Notes under the pieces: generated by a model
Told to the model about the DNA's origin: nothing
Seen by the model: only the letters and a program-made list of their open reading frames with translations
Databases searched by the model: none
Position numbers and translations under genes: made by a program
Shown here: positions 52,812 to 63,315 of the stretch, in pieces
Layout of the letters: every line of letters starts with the position of its first letter
How positions within the stretch are numbered: the stretch's first letter is position 1
From: Closterium sp. NIES-65
Lineage: Eukaryota > Streptophyta > Zygnematophyceae > Desmidiales > Closteriaceae
Direction of reading: 5' to 3'
DNA length: 64,000 nucleotides
Assembly: GCA_948144175.1 (NCBI GenBank)
Contig: CANXME010000387.1
Coordinates: 772,501 to 836,500 of the forward strand

Positions 52812-55800
52812 TCAAGAATTGAGCAAATGAGGCAAAGTAGGCACAATGTTAGAGACTAAGGACGGAGTCTATGAAGATTAGGTGCCTAAACCTCTCAAAA
52901 TCGTTGGTCTATATTTCTGGACAGAATAGTCGCGCTCACAAGAAACGCCGTCGACAAACACGCACCGTCAAAACTTCACCAATTTCGGATATGTTGTAGC
53001 TCGAGTCCGTGGCTACAATTCCCAAGTTGAATTGTACAAAAAGGTGAAGTATTTCTTGAGTTATCAATTTTGGCGCATTAGTGGGTAAGCTGCCATAGAA
53101 TTTTAACTCAATCACAAGAGTCTCACAGAAGTTCACACAAGAGAATTAGAGTAGCACTAAACCAGGTGGAAGGGATGAGGAGGACGAGAGGGAAGGTCCC
53201 AAGAGAGTCCCCAACCAAGGAAACCCCATGCCACACAATTCCCTTCCCCATAGGCAACCCAACTTTGACCTTTGTCACTATCCCAACCTCCACAATCCAC
53301 CTCAACCCAACTTGGCCACACTTGCCAACCTGGTTTGGTTTCTCCCAACCATTTGGCAGCAACTACAGTAGAAAAGACGAATTCTCCAACCCCCAAAAGT
53401 CTGTACCCCATATTGAGTCAACCCCACAACTTCCCACAGTAACTTTCTTGTTCGTGCTCCGATTGAAGCGATACTTGGTTCGTCGGAAAGATCTTGAGCA
53501 GAGGAGTCACTTCAGATATCTGCTCAACCAAATAATATTCACACACACTCAGAAAAACCAAACCACACAAAACACAAATTCTTGCACACGCTCACACCAC
53601 GCATGCAGCGCACGAACACATGATGGGAGGCAGACACACGTGAATGCATGTGATTGCATAACACAACACATAAGACCTAGCATCGTACAAAAGCACTGAT
53701 GATCACAAGGCTGAAGTGCCTTGGTAAAAATATCAGCAGTGTTGGCCTGAGACGCCATGTAAGCAAGACGCAGCTCACCACGCTGCTGCAGCTCACGAGC
53801 AAGGAAGTAGCGCAGAGCAATGTGATTCGTTATGTGCTCCTGTCTGTGCTCCCGACACAAGGCCAGCATGGCCTTGTTGTCTACGTACAGAACTGGAGGA
53901 GAACAAGGCGGGTCTCCCAGGTCAGTCAGCAGGTAAGTGAGCCAACGTAACTCCTGTTCAGCCATGACCCCTGCGTAGATCTCAGCCTCACAGCTGGAGT
54001 TGAGAACAGAAGACGAGCGGGTAGACCGCCACAAAACAGAACCGGAACCAAGGCTGAAGGTGTAACTCTGTGACGACCGCTGCGTAGCCAAGTCATCAAC
54101 CCAAGACACGTCTGCGTGACCAGTGAGGACCATTGAGCTCTTCCGTCCAAGCACGAGCCCCATGCCCGACGTACTGCACAAGTAGCGCAACACCCTCTTC
54201 GCTGCAGCCATGTGCTCTAGTCGGTGTCTCCCAGGAGCAACATAGCGTGCCAAGATGCTAAGAGGGTATGCCAGGTCAGGTCGAGTGCAGGTCATCACGT
54301 ACATGAGGCAGCCAACAAGCTCTGGGTACGGGCCACTCGGCTCTACGGACTCATCCGAAGGCAGAGCTGGGAGCGAGTGGTGAGTAGACAGAGGAGTGGT
54401 CTGAGGCGAGGAGTACGTGAAGTCGAAGCGCTGAAGGACCTGCTGCACCATGTGTGACTCAGTAAGGGTAATGGTGCGCGGTGCTTTGTCCCGGGTGATC
54501 TGCAAGCCAAGGTAGCTGCGCAGTTCACCCAGGTCTGTGCAGGTGTGTCTCTTCTACAGCTCCGACTTCACGTGGGCGAGTCCAAGAGTGTTTGCTATGG
54601 CAAAGACCAAGTCGTCGACGTACATGAGGATGTAGAATGGAGGCAAAGAGGTGTCGGTGCGTAGAAACAGCGTCGGGTCGGCAGTAGAAGGAGCAAAGCC
54701 AAGAGCCGCAATTGTAGTCATCAGTATGTCGTGCCACTCACGGGGCGCCTGGCGGAGATCGTAGACTGGCCGCCGGAGGCTCCACTCGGTACCAGGAGGA
54801 AACGACCCAGTGAAGCCAGGTGGGCGGCGCAGCCGCCCTGTAGGAAAGTAGTGCTGAAGTCAAGAGAGTGAAGCTCGTAGTTGCGCTGAGCGGCTATGTG
54901 CAGCAGCAACCGAAGAGTGGTCATCTTGGGGGTGGGAGAGAAGGTATGAAAGTAGTCAACTCCCTGCCGCTGACTAAAGCCTCGAGCCACGTAACGCACC
55001 TTGAAGACAGGCGGAGAACCTGGCGGCCGCTTCACCCTGAAAATCCACATGCCACTGACGATGTTCGCCCCAGGTGGGGGAACCTCGTCGACGTAGGTGC
55101 CTGTGGACTTCCAGGAAGCTATCTCTGCGTCCATGGCTGACTGCCACTGAGAGGAGTAGGGACCCTCTATTGCCTCTGCCTTAGAGCGCAGAGTCGGGAT
55201 GTCTGGTGCATCCGGGTCTCCCTCAGGTGCAATAAGTATGGACACGAGATGAGGCAAAGCAGCAGCAAAACACTGGAACTCCTCCTGCCTGTTCTCAAGG
55301 ACGTCTGTGCTAAGAGCACACTCACCCCCGACAAACGGAGGACAGACAGACTCAGACTCAGCAACAAGACTAGCAGCGTAGTCTAGACGACAGTGAGCAG
55401 CGAAGTCGACAAGCTCAGCAACTAAGGCAGACGCTGCAGTGGACTCAATGGAAGGGTCAGTGACTACAGTAGCGAGGAGACGCGTAACAATAGGGCTGGC
55501 AGCACGAAGGGAGTCCGATTTCGGGTCAGCAAGAGCAGGAAGAGAGGACTCTGGAGGAGACGGCAAAGGGATACGCAGTGGAGTAGTGGAAGGTCGCAGT
55601 GCCATCTGGTGCATGCCGGGGACCGCAGGAGGACGTTGACGTGGAACACGACGACCAGTGCGAGCTGCACGAACAGGCGACGCAGGACGGGACGCAGGCT
55701 CACAACGCTCAGCAAGACCTCCAGTAGGAACAGTGTAGGGAGAAGGAGCAGGCACTGGGGAGGCCACCTGTAACTGTTACTCGGACTGGACAAGCGGTGG

Positions 55801-56658
55801 ACACTCTAAGGGAGGAGCAGGACCAGTAGAGGGCGGAAGACCAAGAACCTGCTCCAGGAGCGGAACGAAGTACGGCCGTGGCCGTGCAGCACCTCTAAAA
55901 CCAGCAGGGACAGCACCAGCACCCCCAACGTCAGCTCCAACTGCTTGAGCACCTCCACCAGCTCCTCCAATAGCGCCAACTCTAGCACCCACAGGAGCAC
56001 CGGCTTTAGCAGCACCTCCAGCTCCAGCACCTCCAGCAGCACCTCCAGCAGCACCTCCAGTAGCACCCCGAGCTCCAGCACCGCCAGCAGCTTTAGCTCC
56101 AGCAGGACCACCGGAAGACGAAGCAGCTTCAGCTCCAGTACCTCCAGCATTACCTACTCCAGCAGCACCGCAAGCTCCAGCACCCCTAGCAGCTCCAGCT
56201 CTAGTAACACCTCCAGGACCCGTGGCTCCAAAACGCTCAGCAGCCCCAGCAGCAGAAGGACCTCCAGCCGCAGCAGAACCTCCAGCGCCGGAAGCACCAC
56301 CAGCTCCAGCAGTACGACGCCAGCGCCTAGCAAACCACTCGCTTAGCTCCTGTGGAGAGAGTGGCTCCCGCCGGGACAAAGCACCGCAAGGACCTCCAGG
56401 CCCAGCACCACCAGACTCCACAGGAGTAGGCTCAGCACCCTCAGGCTCCGCACCCCCAAACTCAGCAACCCCATGCTCCGCACGCTCAGGCTCAGCACCC
56501 CCAGACCCGGCACCCGCAGGCTCAGCACCCCTAGCAGGACCAGAGTCAACAACTACCTCGACAGGCTCCACCGCATCTACCTGGGACACACCTGAGGGGG
56601 CAGGACCCTGGGGGGGGAGGGGGTCTACTGGGGGGGGACCTTGCACAAGGAAGAGCGG

Positions 56659-56691
<33 letters not shown>

Positions 56692-58915
56692 GGGGATCAG
56701 TGCGGTAGGGGAAGAGACGGAAGTAGGGAACCGACTCGTCAAACGTGATGTCCTGAGAGGACAGAACACGGCGCGAGGTGGGGTGGTAAAACTGCCAACC
56801 AGGCGCGTCAGGGGGGAAGCCAAGGAAGACGCAGGGAACAGCACGGGAGGACAGCTTGTCCGCAGACAAGTCGCGGACCAAAGCTCGAGATCCCCAGACA
56901 CGGAACTTAGACGCATCGCCAACCTTCCCCATCCACCGCAGAGTAGGTGTGGTCTCCGGCACGGAGACCCGGGGCTGGAGGTTGATCTGATGCGCCGCGT
57001 ACTGAACTGCGAACGGCCACAGAAAATGGGGAGCAGCCGTGCGGATCATGGACGTACGAGGGACGTCAATGACCATGCCAATGCAGCGCTCAGCAATCCC
57101 ATTTTGCTGTGGAAAGGCCGGAAGCGTTAACGTCTGGCGGATGCCTCGTGCACGATAGAAGGCTCGCAGAAGGTTGGAGGAAAACTATCCACCTCTGTCG
57201 GAGTGCAGACGTAGAACAGGAAAGTCCGAGCCGAAACTCTCTCTGAGCTGGAGACGGGCAGCGCGGATCTTGTCGATCAACACCTCACTGACCCCACTCT
57301 TGCTGCGCAAGGGGAAGAGTGTGGTGTAACGCGAGTATTCGTCAACCACCAACAGGAAGTAACGCTCGTGCCCCTGCCCACGGACACGGGCGGGGACCCA
57401 CACATCCATGTGGAGGGTCTGGAGCGGAGCCTCTGTCGGAGGAAACTCGGAGGAGTGAGGGGCGGCGCACTGTCGCCCCTCGACGTAAGGGACGCAGGTA
57501 GGGCCAGGCCCTAGAGGTAGGGGAGGGAGAGACCGAGGGAGACCAGAGACAAGGACACGGGAGGCCATGCCTCAGAGACGAGGCAGGGAGGGGTGACCAA
57601 GGCGGTGGTGCCAGAGGAGAGTCTGGTGGGACAGGAGACGACACGAGCAGGGAGCAGACTCAGGACCAGACCTGGACACTGCAGCAAACATCCGACTTGA
57701 CGCAGCTACCTGGCCAGACTCAGCAGCCGAAGGAGACTCAGTAGTAAGGGTGTACAGGCTCGACCCTGGCCGACGGATGAACGTGGCCAAGTGTCGGACT
57801 GTCCGAGCAAACGTACAGTGGGTCACCCGCTGACGTGTAGGAGTGAACTGGTCAACCCCCCTATCCTGTAGGTCCACCCCACTCACCATGTTCGTAGAGA
57901 ATAAGGGGAGGTAGAGACCTGACAGGGTGCCAGAGGGGGCTGCCGGTCACAGTAAGACAGTGGAGAAGCTAGCAAGGACAGGACCCCCAGAGGGGTCCGC
58001 CAGGGAGACTGCAACCGGCCGACTAAGCGGTGTGAGTGTGGTTCGGTCTCGAAAGAAGGAGCGAGAAGCACCCGAGTCAAGGGTGAAGGTGTGCAAGACC
58101 GCAGAAGGCGCAGCACCACAGAGAGCAGACTCACCAGCACTTTGAGCAGTAGACTCACGAGCACCTAGTGCAGCAGCCTCACCGACACCTGGAGCAGGGG
58201 ACGCACCAGCACCTAGAGGAGCAGCCTCACCAGCACCTAGTGCAGCACACTGGATACCGGGGTCAGGCGGCACACACAGGTGACATGCACCCTCAGCACT
58301 AGTAGACAATGCATACATGGCAGTAAGGAGAGCATCATAGTCAAGAGCAAAGATATCTACCCTCTGCCTAAGGAGCTCCAGCCAAGAGGGGAGCTCAGCG
58401 TCGTCACCAAACTCTGTACACCAAGCATCGCTCAGACAGGTGAAGCAGCGGGACTCTTTGTGACCAACCGTCCCGCAAGGCTGACCAGTCCGGACACCCG
58501 TGCGAATGACGTACGGGCAGCAAGCAGTACTTAGTGACCCTCTACTCTGACCAAACCACTCGCAAAGCTGTTGGGGCAAAAGGGTCTCGCGCGGACGACG
58601 CTGAAGCTGCACCTTGCCACTACAAGAAGCTCTTGAACTACTCACGCCAGGACGACTCCCACTACGGCCACCCCGACAACCCCAACTAGCGTACCACTCA
58701 CGAAGCTGCTTGGGCGTGAGGGACTCACGCGGACGTCACTGGAGCTGCAGCTGGCCAACGCTAGGAGTAGCAGTCGTAGCCGCAGTAGCAGCTGTAGCAG
58801 TAGTAGCCGCAGTAGCAGTAGTAGCAGCGCGGCCACCCCTACAACCCCAACTAGCGTACCACTCACGAAGCTGTTGGGGCGTGAGGGACTCACGCGGACG
58901 GCGCTGGAGCTGCAT
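52812..58915 (-). pseudogene. gag-pol polyprotein of element E, short Gag, inactivated
   Basis: The likely start is ATG 58915 (MQLQRRPRESLTPQQL), matching D. Three tandem versions of the LTPQQLREWYA motif follow, the second preceded by a TGA stop. The zinc-like motif CPYVIRTGVRTGQPC then H-x4-C is kept. Protease DSGAS, integrase (MDVWVP, HSDRGG, NGIAERC), linker, RT with YVDD (near 54620) and RNase H are recognisable. Damage: TGA near 57950 and 57590, amber stops near 57186 and 54555, a frameshift at a 31-base C tract (56660-56690), and a deletion near 54840 in the RT block LHEEIWLRRP. A solo LTR (52847-53668) splits the last codons, leaving a chimeric C-terminus. The native stop would be at 52814-52812. 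Confidence 0.88.
52847..53668. repeat. Second solo LTR (822 bp), inserted in element E
   Basis: Starts TGTTAGAGACTAAGGACGG and ends CACAACA, like the copy at 4055-4926. Flanks are CACAA (52842-52846) and CATAA (53669-53673), four of five matching. The ancestral site is visible in B and F as GCACAAGACCTAG or its close relative, which confirms the insertion limits. Confidence 0.85.
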
Positions 58916-58989
58916 CTGGCCACGCCAGGAGCAGAAGTAGCAGTAGAAAGAGCAGTAGCAGCAGGAGCAGTAGTAACAGCAGTACGGGC

Positions 58990-59830
58990 AGGGCAGTGCT
59001 CACTAGTGGCGAGAAGAGCAGGCGCACGACGGTGGCAATGGCGAGGCCGCCACCACTGCAGGGGGAGGGCACCGCGGCAGCTGCAGGGGCGGCTGCTTTA
59101 GGGGCGGCTGCTCCAGGGGCCAGGGGCGGCTGCTGCAGGGGCCAGGGGCGGCTGTTGTAGGGGCGGCTGCTGCAGGGGCCACGGGCGGCTGCTCCAGGGG
59201 CCAGGGGTGGCTGCTCGAGGGGTCAGGGGCTGCTGCAAAGGTCCAGGGGCGGCTGCTGCAGGGGCGGGTGCTGCAAGGGCGGGTGCTCCAGGGGCCAGGG
59301 GCGGCTGCTCCAGGGGCCAGGGGCGGCTGTCCCAGGGTCCAGGGGAGGCTGCTGCAGGGGCGGCTGCTGCAGGGGGGGGGGGGGGGGGGGGGGGGCAGGG
59401 GCGACGCCGCGCGGGTCCCGCAGGGGCGTAGCGACGAGCGGGGGCGACGCCCGGGTCCCGTTGGGGCGTCGCAACGCGCAGGAGCTGTGCCTCACGGGTC
59501 CCGCAGGGGCGTCGCGGCGAGGCAAGGGGGACGCGCGGGTCCTGCTGAGGCGTCGTGACGAGGCAGGGGCGACACCTGGGTGGCGACGGGGCGGGGCCGC
59601 GACTGGCTACGAGGCGGGGCCGCTACGGGCAACGGGGCGGGGCCGCGAAGGGGCTGCAAAGGGGCCGCAAAGGGGCCGCTAAGGGGCCGCAAAGGGGGCC
59701 GCTAAGGGGCAGCGAAGGGGCCGCTAAGATGCCGCGAAGGGGCCGCGAAGGGGCCGCAAAGGGGGGGCCACGGCGGGCCTCACGAGCAGGGCAGGCCGCT
59801 AAGGGGCCGCGAAAGGGTAGGGCAGGGCAG
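58990..59830 (-). repeat. GC-rich leader arrays of element E
   Basis: About 59580-59830 repeats GGGGCCGCAAAGGGGCC, about 59400-59580 repeats GGGGCGTCGCGACG-like units, and about 59080-59370 repeats GGGGCGGCTGCTGCAGGGGCC (plus strand). A 24-G run lies at 59372-59395. Confidence 0.8.
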
Positions 59831-59888
59831 AGCGCGAAGCGCGCTTCGGGCAGGCTAGGAGAAAAAAAATGGTGGGCCCTTAGGAAGA

Positions 59889-59921
59889 AACGGTCCCACT
59901 AGGGAACCCGCTCTGATACCA
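59889..59921 (-). promoter_or_regulatory. PBS and hairpin of element E
   Basis: The minus strand reads TGGTATCAGAGCGGG from 59921, the best match here to the plant initiator-Met tRNA complement. GGTTCCCTAGTGGGACC follows as an inverted repeat. Confidence 0.82.
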
Positions 59922-60046
59922 TGTGAAGAAAGAGGAATGACTGAACTAGCAAGGAGATGTGTACAAGTAAGAATGCCTAGCAGTGTTGTACCCCATATAG
60001 TCTACCCCACTACAGCCTACAGAGACTATGTCATATATGTTTGACA
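59922..60046 (-). repeat. 5' LTR of element E (125 bp)
   Basis: On the minus strand it starts TGTCAAACATATATGACA, carries the core GTAGGCTGTAGTGGGGTA, and ends TTTCTTCACA beside the PBS. Confidence 0.92.
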
Positions 60047-60051
60047 AATAC

Positions 60052-61070
60052 TTCTACGCGAAACATGCAAACGGTAACGCAATGTGTGCAGGCTAGCTAG
60101 TGCTAGGCTGGCATCGAGGTTTGGTCGAGGTGTATCGCGATGTGCAGCGATAGATGCAACCTCAAACAGGCCGGGGCTGTCTTCGAACATTGGTGGCAGT
60201 TGGCGTGTGGCTGGACGGTCGTGTGAAGGTGCACGGAAAGGGCGGAGGCGCTGGACATGGAAGACGGGGTGAATCTTCATATAGCTGGGCAGTTGGAGAC
60301 GGTAGGTGACTGGTGAGAGGACTCGGGTGATGGTGAACGGGCCAATAAAGCGAGGGGCGAGTTTTCTGGTTGTGCCTTTGCGTAGGAGAGGTAGGTGGTC
60401 AGTGGAGAGTCAGTGGAGAGTAACATTTGATCACCAACCTTGAAGCATATATATTTGCGGTGGGAGTTGGCATAGTGGGTCTGTTTGGCTTGAGCTTTAA
60501 GGATGGAGGTGCGAGCAGCATCAATGGCTGATTCTAGTGAGGTGAGGAACTCAAAGGCTGCTGGTGCGTGGGAGAGGTGGGGGGGTGGGTTCATGGGGAG
60601 GCGGGGGTGCTGTCCGGTTGCAAGGTAGAAGGGTGGCTGGCCGGTGGAAAGGTGGGGTGTTCTGTTGTATGCGAGTTCGATGGCGGTGAGGTGGAGATCC
60701 CAATCAGTTTGGCGAGCAGTAACTTGTGCACGGAGGGAGTCTTCAAGCGTGCGGTTCATCCGTTCGGTTTGTCTGTCCGTTTCAGGGTGATACGCGGTAG
60801 AAAACTTCAGCCGGGTTCCGTGAAGCTTGAAGAGGCTCTGCCAAAAGTTACTCAAGAAGTGGGGGTCACGGTCTGAAATGATGGCGGATGGGAGACCATG
60901 TAGGCGGACTATGTGATCGAAGAAGAGTCGGGCTGTTTCGGGTGCGGTGGCGGTTGTGTGGGTAGGAATGAAGTGGCTCATTTTGGAGAGTCGGTCAACG
61001 ACGACTAGGATAGCGTTGTAGCTGCGGGGTGTGCGGGGCAGATCCATGATGAAGTCCATGGTGACTTCAT
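60052..61070 (-). pseudogene. Integrase fragment of gypsy element J
   Basis: The minus strand encodes a gypsy integrase core: TMDFIMDLPRTPRSYNAI, VVVDRLSKMSHFIPTH, IISDRDPHFLSNFW and YHPETDRQTERMNRTLED, so the D, D, E acids are present. A tail follows with AYNRTPHLSTGQPPFYLATG, then in another frame [16 protein letters not shown], which normally precedes a chromodomain. No chromodomain can be read after it, and E cuts the sequence at 60047. Upstream of 61070 homology ends. The sequence differs from the integrase of G, so it is a separate element. Confidence 0.82.
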
Positions 61071-61177
61071 CTGTTGGATGCACGTCATTCTGAGTGCATG
61101 TCATCCTAACGTCCTGCCGAGTGCTCGTGCTATTTGTGCTTGCATGATTTGCATGAGCGTATGTCATTGTGCATGGC
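61071..61177. other. Short unassigned stretch
   Basis: Contains imperfect repeats of ATGCACGTCATTCTGAGTGC type. No gene seen. Its last five bases ATGGC (61173-61177) may be one half of the target duplication of element P. Confidence 0.4.
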
Positions 61178-61788
61178 TGTTGGATATTATCATCTCTGTG
61201 TTTTCCAAGATCGTCTTATTCCGACCAAGATCACCCAAGTTACAAGTTTTCCAAGATTTGGATTTCTTATTACCTTTTGGGGTTATATATAATTTGGGTG
61301 ATTACTTGGGATATGACTATAAAGGGATCTTTGGTTGGGTGTTTAGGAAGGCAACTTTGACTTTTGGATTGGGGTGGCTAGAAGTTTCTAGCATGGGTTG
61401 CAAATGTTGCAACACCTAGGCAAAATCCAACTAGATTGGATTTTGCATGTGACACCTCAAGGACCTCATGATGAGGGTTGCATCCTTGCTGCTAGGAAGG
61501 TTCTTACCATCCTTCCCTAGCTCTTGGAGAACCCCTTCCCTCTCATGGTTCTCTTGGAGTCCCCAAACTCCAACTTTCTATGCCCTAATGTTTGTACTTC
61601 CTCCACCATTCTAGTCATGCGGCTGCTAGACGATTTTACTTGGTTCTCATTCTATAGACCATCTTAATGACTGATTCAACTTGGAGATGGTAGCTAAGCT
61701 TAAGGCGCAACTTCCTACTGAGCGGAGTTGTGTTTAGTTGAGTAATGAGTTCGTCGTAAGCTCTCAAAGTGACGGATCCTGAACAACA
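61178..61788 (+). repeat. 5' LTR of copia element P (611 bp)
   Basis: Starts TGTTGGATATTATCATC, a typical plant copia start, and ends GATCCTGAACAACA, with inverted ends TGTTG and CAACA. Two bases later comes the PBS TGGTACCAGAGCGGG (61791-61805). Confidence 0.8.
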
Positions 61789-62024
61789 AGTGGTACCAGA
61801 GCGGGTAGTCGACTTTGAGACGATGAATCGTCATTAATTCTCAACCAATGTTGTCGAGTGAGACCAGTTTCTAGTAGCTCGGCTCGCGAACTTTCGATTG
61901 GTGGTCGAATCGCGTTCTAATTCGAAGTATCTCGTCCGCGACGGCGATTTTCGTAGAATCACAATTTATGGCAGAATTCTCTCCAAACGATTTCTCAAGT
62001 TTCCACCATTCATAAGGCCTCAAT

Positions 62025-62968
62025 ATGGTTGGTACGAGCTCCGGAGGTGCTACTGGCGAGATGGATAGAAGTAGAGAGGCTGGAGAGCAGGGGGGAGTTG
62101 CTGGTGGAGGAGTGGGGACTCACCAACCAGCCAACCCTACGCTACCTACTTCTTCTACACCATCTCCTACTACCGTGGATCCTGTGAAAGCTTTCTCTAT
62201 TGAGAAATTCATGGGGGAGGACTACGAGCACTGGAGTTTCCGCATGAGGCTGATGTATACCCAATACAAGCTATTGGATTTGGTGGAGGGAAAGGAGAAG
62301 ATGCCGCAGGCCGCGGAGCTGAAAGGAGCGTGGATGAAGCGATCGTTCGACGCGTACATGCTCATGGTGCAAGCGGTGGGCGGACGGCAACTTGACCACA
62401 TCAAGGACCTCTTGGGTGATCTAGAGTGTGGCCCCAAGGCTTGAAGGAAGCTTCTGGATGTGCACTCACCAACACATGCTACCGGCATCGTGCTACTCGC
62501 GTGGCGGCTGCGCGATATCAAGTTCGTTGATGGAGAGCCGATGCAACCGGTGTTGGAGGAGATGCGCGACATCTTCACGAAGCTCCAAGGAGGCGGTGTG
62601 GTGTACCCGGAGCTCGTGCAATGCGGGGAGATCGTGATACGGCTGCCGGAGTCGTGGTCTGCCCTTGCAATCAACCTCAACTCCCAACAACCCCAATGGA
62701 GCGTGGATTACATTCGCGCGCGCATCCTAGAGGAGGACTTGCGGCGGCGGAGTGTGGAGCGCTCGGAGGAGGGGGCTGGCTATGGAGTTGGAGGTGGAAA
62801 GAGTGGCTTCAAGAAGAAGTGGAAGGGCAAGAATAAGGATAACCCTAAGGAGGATGGCGGCGGGGGTCAAGGGGAGGTGTGCTTCTACTGCAAGAAGCGC
62901 GGACATCGTGGGCGAAAGTGCCACCAACGACCCAAGGATTGGACCCCGCCTTCATCAAGCAACCAGCG
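62025..62968 (+). pseudogene. Gag of copia element P, one stop, cut by element K
   Basis: The frame starts at ATG 62025 (MVGTSSGGATGEMDRS). The copia Gag domain begins at about residue 50: FSIEKFMGEDYEHWSFRMR, then LVEGKEKMPQAAELKG. A single in-frame TGA at 62442-62444 probably replaces TGG. After it the same frame continues with THATGIVLLAWRLRDIKF and YIRARILEEDLRRRSVE, a Lys/Gly-rich stretch, and the zinc knuckle CFYCKKRGHRGRKC (CX2CX4HX4C). Reading stops at the LTR of element K. Apart from the stop it looks well preserved. Confidence 0.85.
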
Positions 62969-63099
62969 TGTCAGAACATTATAGCTTATACATTTGTGTA
63001 GGCTGTAGTGGGATAGCCCATAAGGGGTACAACCCAATTAGGGTTAGTACTTGTACCCAACTCTTTCATAGTTCATTCATCCATTCTCACTTCTCGTCA
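62969..63099 (+). repeat. 5' LTR of element K (131 bp)
   Basis: Begins TGTCAGAACATTATAGC and ends CTTCTCGTCA. Only a handful of bases differ from the LTRs of B, so K and B belong to the same subfamily. Left flank CAGCG. Confidence 0.9.
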
Positions 63100-63315
63100 T
63101 GGTATCGAGCAGGTTCCCGAGTGGGAATACTGCCTAGGGCCCACCACCACAAACTTTTTTTTCCTTCCTTGCCCGGAGCGCGCTTTGCTCCTAACCCGAG
63201 TAGCGCCTCGGGCCGCCTTAGTGGCCCCCGTTGGCCGCCCTTACGGCCTCTCGAGCCACCTTCAACGACCCGCTTAGGCCCCTCACGGCCCCGTCGCGGC
63301 CTTGCTTAGGCCCCT
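62969..63315 (+). mobile_element. Compact-LTR copia element K, 5' part
   Basis: A 131-bp LTR very close to those of B (62969-63099), PBS TGGTATCGAGCAGG (63100-63113), the hairpin GGTTCCC/GTGGGAA, GGGCCCACCA, a T run and GCCCGGAGCGCGCT. The start of the leader array follows. The leader is interrupted at 63316 by element N. Confidence 0.88.

Larger units (their letters stand above)
52454..60046 (-). mobile_element. Compact-LTR copia retrotransposon E, inactive, carrying a solo LTR
   Basis: LTRs of 125 bp at 59922-60046 (5') and 52454-52578 (3') differ at 7 positions. The duplication AATAC is exact (52449-52453 and 60047-60051). It has a PBS, leader arrays and a gag-pol frame of the same short-Gag type as D. 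A foreign 822-bp solo LTR is inserted near the end of pol. Confidence 0.93.
61178..62968 (+). mobile_element. Copia element P, 5' part
   Basis: LTR, PBS, a leader of about 220 bases (61806-62024) and gag. Element K interrupts it at 62969, after the Gag zinc knuckle. The remainder is not in the window. Confidence 0.82.
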
